Assembly: GCA_018725345.1 (NCBI GenBank) | Contig: QLUI01000055.1 | Location: 1-8,682 of the forward strand | From: Bacillota bacterium | Lineage (GTDB): Bacteria > Bacillota > Dethiobacteria > Dethiobacterales > Dethiobacteraceae | Length of the DNA stretch: 8,682 nt | Reading direction: 5' to 3' | Shown: in pieces, positions 8,240 through 8,682 of the stretch | Numbering within the stretch: position 1 is the stretch's first letter | Layout of the letters: every line of letters begins with the position of its first letter | Program-made: the position numbers and the translations under genes | The notes under the pieces: model-generated | Database searches by the model: none | Told to the model about the DNA's origin: nothing | Seen by the model: the letters and a program-made list of their open reading frames with translations, nothing else

Positions 8240-8682
8240 TGGAAGAGCAAAGGTTTGGTGCAGCTCAGCACTACCGATATTCTGATCCAGGATGTACACT
8301 TCACCCTGGAGACAACCACCTGGCGTGATCTGGGATGGAAAGCCCTGGCGGTGAATATCAGCGACATTGCTGCCATGGGCGGTATCCCGGACTACGCCAT
8401 GATCTCGCTGGGCCTGCTCCCGGATACTGAGGTGGAACATATCACCGAACTCTATACAGGAATGGCAGAAATAGCATGCCAATTCGATGTGGCCATCGTG
8501 GGCGGCGACATCTCCGAAGCGCCGTTGCTCATTATCAGCCCCACTGTCATCGGGACAGTAGAGAAGGATAGAATGCTGACTCGCTCGGGGGCAATGCCTG
8601 GCGACCAGATTGCGGTTACCGGATATCTGGGCTCGTCGGCAGCCGGACTGAGAATGATGAAAGAGAAGCCTGAATTGGATCC
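8231..8682 (+). CDS. thiL: Thiamine-monophosphate kinase (ThiL), missing its start and cut by the window edge
   Basis: ThiL phosphorylates thiamine monophosphate with ATP to give thiamine diphosphate. Read from 8231 the frame gives AAAWKSKGLVQLSTTD and then ILIQDVHFTLETTTW. WKALAVNISDIAAMGG, VAIVGGDISEAPLLI and PGDQIAVTGYLGSSAAGL follow. These are ThiL hallmarks: the TTD metal-binding segment, the long SDIAAMGG helix and the GGD motif. The usual N-terminal part, about 45 residues with an IGDDAA motif, is absent because dehydrogenase sequence lies there in another frame. The frame is open to the last base, so about 150 of the usual 320-340 residues are visible. No plausible start with a ribosome site precedes it; the same frame opens at 8162 but encodes nothing ThiL-like upstream. 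Identity is clear. Whether this is a decayed gene or an assembly chimera is open. Confidence 0.85.

Noticed and set aside
8677..8682. Window ends exactly on GGATCC, suggesting a cloned BamHI fragment
   Set aside because: GGATCC also occurs inside at 3351-3356 and 4195-4200, so a complete digest is excluded and the match may be chance.

Overview
This window looks like an accessory or boundary region of an anaerobic bacterial genome, read almost entirely from the + strand. No rRNA, tRNA or CRISPR is visible, so the taxon cannot be fixed. A RACo-like corrinoid activator, a peptide-modifying radical SAM cassette and intergenic palindromic repeats together suggest a Chloroflexota/Dehalococcoidia-, Nitrospirota- or NC10-like anaerobe. 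This is inferred from gene types only.

Layout. (1) 22-3222: a complete type I restriction motor/nuclease subunit (HsdR); its HsdM and HsdS partners are not in the window. (2) 3287-5524, continuing out of frame to 5678: a RACo/DUF4445-type protein with an N-terminal [2Fe-2S] ferredoxin domain and an ASKHA ATPase domain. It carries an added C-terminal CBS pair, and the second CBS domain is broken by a single-base frameshift. (3) 5679-6320: gene-poor DNA with a near-consensus sigma70 promoter, a 48-codon remnant of a GNAT acetyltransferase, an inverted copy of a purine-rich repeat also found at 3242-3276, and a roughly 190-bp nested palindromic element (6043-6233). (4) 6285-7947: promoter, leader, a 32-aa peptide gene and a radical SAM/SPASM maturase. 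This looks like a ribosomally made, post-translationally modified peptide cassette and best fits the CbpA/CbpB family as I remember it. (5) 7968-8682: the frameshifted N-terminal third of a zinc-dependent alcohol dehydrogenase, abruptly joined out of frame to the middle of a thiamine-monophosphate kinase (ThiL) that runs off the right edge.

How the parts relate. The peptide gene, the maturase and the dehydrogenase remnant are tightly spaced and probably were one transcription unit. HsdR and the RACo-like gene have no obvious functional link to each other. A corrinoid theme joining the RACo-like protein and the CbpA/CbpB-type cassette is possible, but the repeat-filled gap between them argues against a single operon. 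Two frameshifts, two truncated genes, a chimeric gene junction and two repeat families mark the region as rearranged. Assembly or sequencing error could explain some of the breaks.
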